Source: CAVPTL01 sp963794415 (GTDB taxonomy: Bacteria > Actinomycetota > Thermoleophilia > Gaiellales > JAICJC01). From it: a stretch of DNA of 64,000 nt. The notes under the pieces were generated by a model, which saw only the letters and a list, made by a program, of their open reading frames with translations, was not told the origin of the DNA and did not search any database. Numbering within the stretch: the first letter of the stretch is position 1; each line of letters starts with the position of its first letter. Position numbers and translations under genes: made by a program. Below are positions 61,995-64,000 of this stretch, piece by piece. The stretch lies in the NCBI GenBank assembly GCA_963794415.1, contig CAWCDI010000005.1:186001-250000 (forward strand), given 5' to 3'.

Positions 61995-62624
61995 TCATGA
62001 GGTGGTATCGGGCATCTCCACGGCGGTCGAGTCTGGCAGTTTCGGAAGCGCCGGTAATCGGCACATACCAGTGGCCTCGACGCACATCGCCACCGAGTAC
62101 GGCACGACTGCGATGAATGTGTCGCTGCCGGACCGATAGGTGATCTCGAACGACTTGATCACCCCGCGCCCTGCCTGCTTCTGCGATATCCCGACGAGGA
62201 TCTGGGCACCAGGATCGCTCCCGCCCGTCGGTGCTGGGATCACGAAACCTCTCAGCGCCTGCAGGCCGGTGTAGTAGCGCTTGGCATCACTGGACGAGGG
62301 GGGCCAGTTGGCGTCTCCGGCGAGGCTAAATGTATGCATCGTCGCGTGGCGAACAGCGGTTCCGACGATGGAGACGCCCGGCGATGGCGCGACCAGCGAG
62401 ACTTTCCAAAGAGTGATCGGCTTGTTGCCCGAGTTGGTGACGTAGATGTCGCCGAACGTGAATGGGTGGGCGAGCGTGGTTCGATATCCGGCCGCTTGCG
62501 ACGGGAGCACAACCATCGGGCCCTTGGTCGAGTTGCCGCCCCCACAGCCGGCGACAGGCACGATGATCGAGAGCGCGAGCACGATCTTGGTGAACGTCGC
62601 CGGTCTGTGCATCTGATAATTCAT
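61995..62624 (-). CDS. Secreted lipoprotein of unknown function
   Basis: This is a 209-residue protein from ATG 62624 with AGGAG five bases upstream. The signal peptide ends in a lipobox (IVPVAGCGGG). The mature part is a single beta-rich domain (FTFGDIYVTNSGNKPITLWK, GVIKSFEITYRSGSDTFIAV), similar in outline to Ig-like lipoproteins. It carries two Cys near the C-terminus (AMCVEATGMCRLP). No family is named. It marks the return to ordinary chromosome-type genes after the island. Confidence 0.75.
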   Translation of the reverse strand: MNYQMHRPATFTKIVLALSIIVPVAGCGGGNSTKGPMVVLPSQAAGYRTTLAHPFTFGDIYVTNSGNKPITLWKVSLVAPSPGVSIVGTAVRHATMHTFSLAGDANWPPSSSDAKRYYTGLQALRGFVIPAPTGGSDPGAQILVGISQKQAGRGVIKSFEITYRSGSDTFIAVVPYSVAMCVEATGMCRLPALPKLPDSTAVEMPDTTS

Positions 62625-62764
62625 AGGCTCCTACAAACACACGAAGCGCGGTGGTAATGCCGCAGAACACGTGACTCGCACCTGATGGAAAGTCCCAACC
62701 AGACTTGACGTTGGTAGAATATCCACGCTGAGCCAAGAGCCTCCGTCTGGATGCGGGCGCGGGC

Positions 62765-63334
62765 TCAAGACGATGCGGCAGTGCCGGAATCTCCGGGCGG
62801 CGAGTAGTTCCCCCAGTACACCACGGTGCCGCGGGCCCCAGGCGGCCCAGGGCCGATCTCCATCCGATACACCTCTGCCCGGATCAAATCCGCAGTCGCT
62901 CCGTGGTCGCGCAGAATCCCTCCCACCGCGCCGTCATCGCGACCGAGCCCGAGCAGGATGTGCTCCGGCCCGACCCAGTTCTGATCGAGAGCGCCTGCTT
63001 CCTCGTCTGCGACTGCCAGCGCGACCTCGGCTCCGCGCGACAGGCGCCAATCGTGGTACTCGGCCGCCAAGCGACCAGCGCGAGCGAGTTTGGCTAGGGA
63101 CGGCACCTGTTCAGGGCCGCGAACCGATGGATATACCTGAGTCGAAACAATCCGCGAGCGCACAGAATCAAGCGTCAGACCAAAGCCCCGCACGACCCGG
63201 GCAGTCAGGTCGGAGTCCTCCCTCAGGACGCCGAGAAGGAGGTGCTCAGGGAGCATCTGCGGCATGACAGACGCCTCCGCCTCCGCTTCGGCCCAGGCAA
63301 CAACCACTGCCCCACCCCGATCGAGCATCCTCAT
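62765..63334 (-). CDS. Stand-alone Clp N-terminal (Clp repeat) domain protein
   Basis: This is a 189-residue protein from ATG 63334. It carries two Clp-N repeats, one around MLPEHLLLGVLREDSDLTAR and one around VGPEHILLGLGRDDGAVGGI, without any AAA module. In ClpC/ClpA such repeats bind adaptors and substrates. Stand-alone versions are common in actinobacteria and may act as adaptors or substrate-binding proteins. The C-terminus has a short tail. The 110 bases to the next ORF show nothing. Confidence 0.85.
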   Translation of the reverse strand: MRMLDRGGAVVVAWAEAEAEASVMPQMLPEHLLLGVLREDSDLTARVVRGFGLTLDSVRSRIVSTQVYPSVRGPEQVPSLAKLARAGRLAAEYHDWRLSRGAEVALAVADEEAGALDQNWVGPEHILLGLGRDDGAVGGILRDHGATADLIRAEVYRMEIGPGPPGARGTVVYWGNYSPPGDSGTAASS

Positions 63335-63445
63335 GAGGCGAGTCTAACCCGACCCACCAGATGGGCCACGGGGCGGTGCGGCTTTACGCTGGTACCGCCA
63401 GCCTGGTAGATCAATGCTGGACACGGACATGGGAGGACGCAGTCG

Positions 63446-63658
63446 TCATGGGAGATAGCGCGGCCGAACAGCGGCAGGATCATCACGCAGCCGTTGAGCG
63501 CATTCGCGAAACGCCATGTCGCTTTCACCGCTGATCAATGGGCGACACACTGTGTCCAGGTCATCGCGAAGGAGTTCAAACCCGGCGAGCGGATCGCCGG
63601 CCATCCCCGGCCACGCGGACCGCGCACCAAGGAACGCGACCCAGTCACGATGCCCCAC
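63446..63658 (-). CDS. Short hypothetical ORF
   Basis: A 70-codon frame has coding-like codon use (PLAGFELLRDDLDTVCRPLI, then MAFRECAQRLRDDPAAVRPR). It is soluble and helical. No ribosome site is clear. A forward ORF overlaps it, and either could be the shadow. Confidence 0.3.
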   Translation of the reverse strand: MGHRDWVAFLGARSAWPGMAGDPLAGFELLRDDLDTVCRPLISGESDMAFRECAQRLRDDPAAVRPRYLP

Positions 63659-63669
63659 GCACTCGTCGT

Positions 63670-63897
63670 TTACGCAGTAGTTGACGACTCCGAGCTGACG
63701 GCGACAGTGAAGTTGACCACTCGAGCGCCGAAGGCGTAGCGCACAAAGGCGAAATCTCCACCTGATCCTGTCCCTATCTCGATCGTGCCCAACTGGTAGC
63801 CGATCGGTCCCAACACCGGATCAAGCACCGTGCAGCCTTGCGCCAGCATGTCTTCGGGAACCAGTCCCACAGCCACACCGTAGCCGAGTCGATCCAC
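63670..63897 (-). CDS. Short hypothetical ORF
   Basis: A 75-codon frame reads VAVGLVPEDMLAQGCTVLDP and GDFAFVRYAFGARVVNFTVA, a small beta-rich protein, possibly the end of a larger gene. It overlaps other frames at the window edge. From 63898 to 64000 nothing else can be supported. Confidence 0.35.
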   Translation of the reverse strand: MDRLGYGVAVGLVPEDMLAQGCTVLDPVLGPIGYQLGTIEIGTGSGGDFAFVRYAFGARVVNFTVAVSSESSTTA

Positions 63898-64000
63898 CCC
63901 TGAGCTTCTGAGCCGGCAGCTCGGGTGGTAACAGACTTGCCCCCGCGTTGTGACCGGTCTCCTGCGCCGATCACGGAATCGTGAGCCATCCGAGCGGCGG

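Noticed and set aside
63494..63739. A forward 81-codon ORF at the right edge
   Set aside because: It overlaps a minus-strand frame of better codon use, has no ribosome site and shows no motif.

Overview
The window is high-GC, densely coded DNA from a Gram-positive, soil-type actinobacterium. The evidence for this is F420/LLM-type oxidoreductase, class F sortase-like, SHOCT, DUF2252 and alpha/beta-hydrolase-cyclase genes, GTG starts, leaderless-looking promoters, twin-arginine lipoproteins, and many secreted Ser/Thr/Gly-rich beta proteins. A member of the Thermoleophilia is my best guess. There is no rRNA or ribosomal marker here to settle this.

Layout. 1-8.2 kb: a partial phosphoribulokinase-like kinase, two secreted beta proteins, a GT-C mannosyltransferase, tRNA-Ser(GCT), a DHFR/RibD-type reductase and a GNAT that only look fused because of an indel, a peptidase E and a secreted beta-propeller. 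8.2-12.3 kb: a translationally coupled minus-strand operon (ADP-forming acyl-CoA ligase, SDR, GNAT, Nudix). 12.4-16.7 kb: a DMT transporter, an autoregulated ArsR/SRPBCC pair, a GH16-like protein and a TetR regulator. 16.8-23.2 kb: a catabolic operon with a Rieske oxygenase, a PotD/PotB/PotC/PotA-type ABC importer and a hydroxyacid dehydrogenase, with a 20-bp TetR-type operator. An acyl-CoA dehydrogenase and tRNA-Ser(CGA) follow.

24.5-35 kb: small hypothetical genes, a 1339-residue surface protein whose C-terminus is a class F-type sortase, an Hsp15-like S4 protein, an LLM oxidoreductase, a TolB-like propeller and a hydrolase-cyclase. 35-37.3 kb: two tandem ferritin-like genes and an L,D-transpeptidase, all rich in one-base indels. 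37.3-45 kb: polyphosphate kinase, DUF2252, a 19-residue Arg-rich ORF, DUF6325, a LuxR/MalT regulator and a PLDc_N/SHOCT protein. Two copies of a TTCACCCGGGTGA palindrome suggest that the LuxR protein controls this cluster. 45-55 kb: cupin, LamG and second beta-propeller genes, Kup and TrkA potassium genes, two MFS exporters and a small coupled operon ending at tRNA-Arg(GCG).

55.1-61.6 kb is a scrap island. It holds DUF5131 next to a tcmP gene cut by an IS3 element, a second truncated IS3 element, a broken NucA/NucB-type nuclease followed by a possible immunity gene, a decayed tRNA-Ser-like sequence, an IS3 remnant and the first 30 codons of an AAA ATPase. 62-64 kb carries a lipoprotein, a Clp-N protein and short ORFs.

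At least a dozen genes are split by single-base indels, mostly in short homopolymers. The likeliest cause is residual long-read error, so split genes are annotated as single loci with the indel noted.
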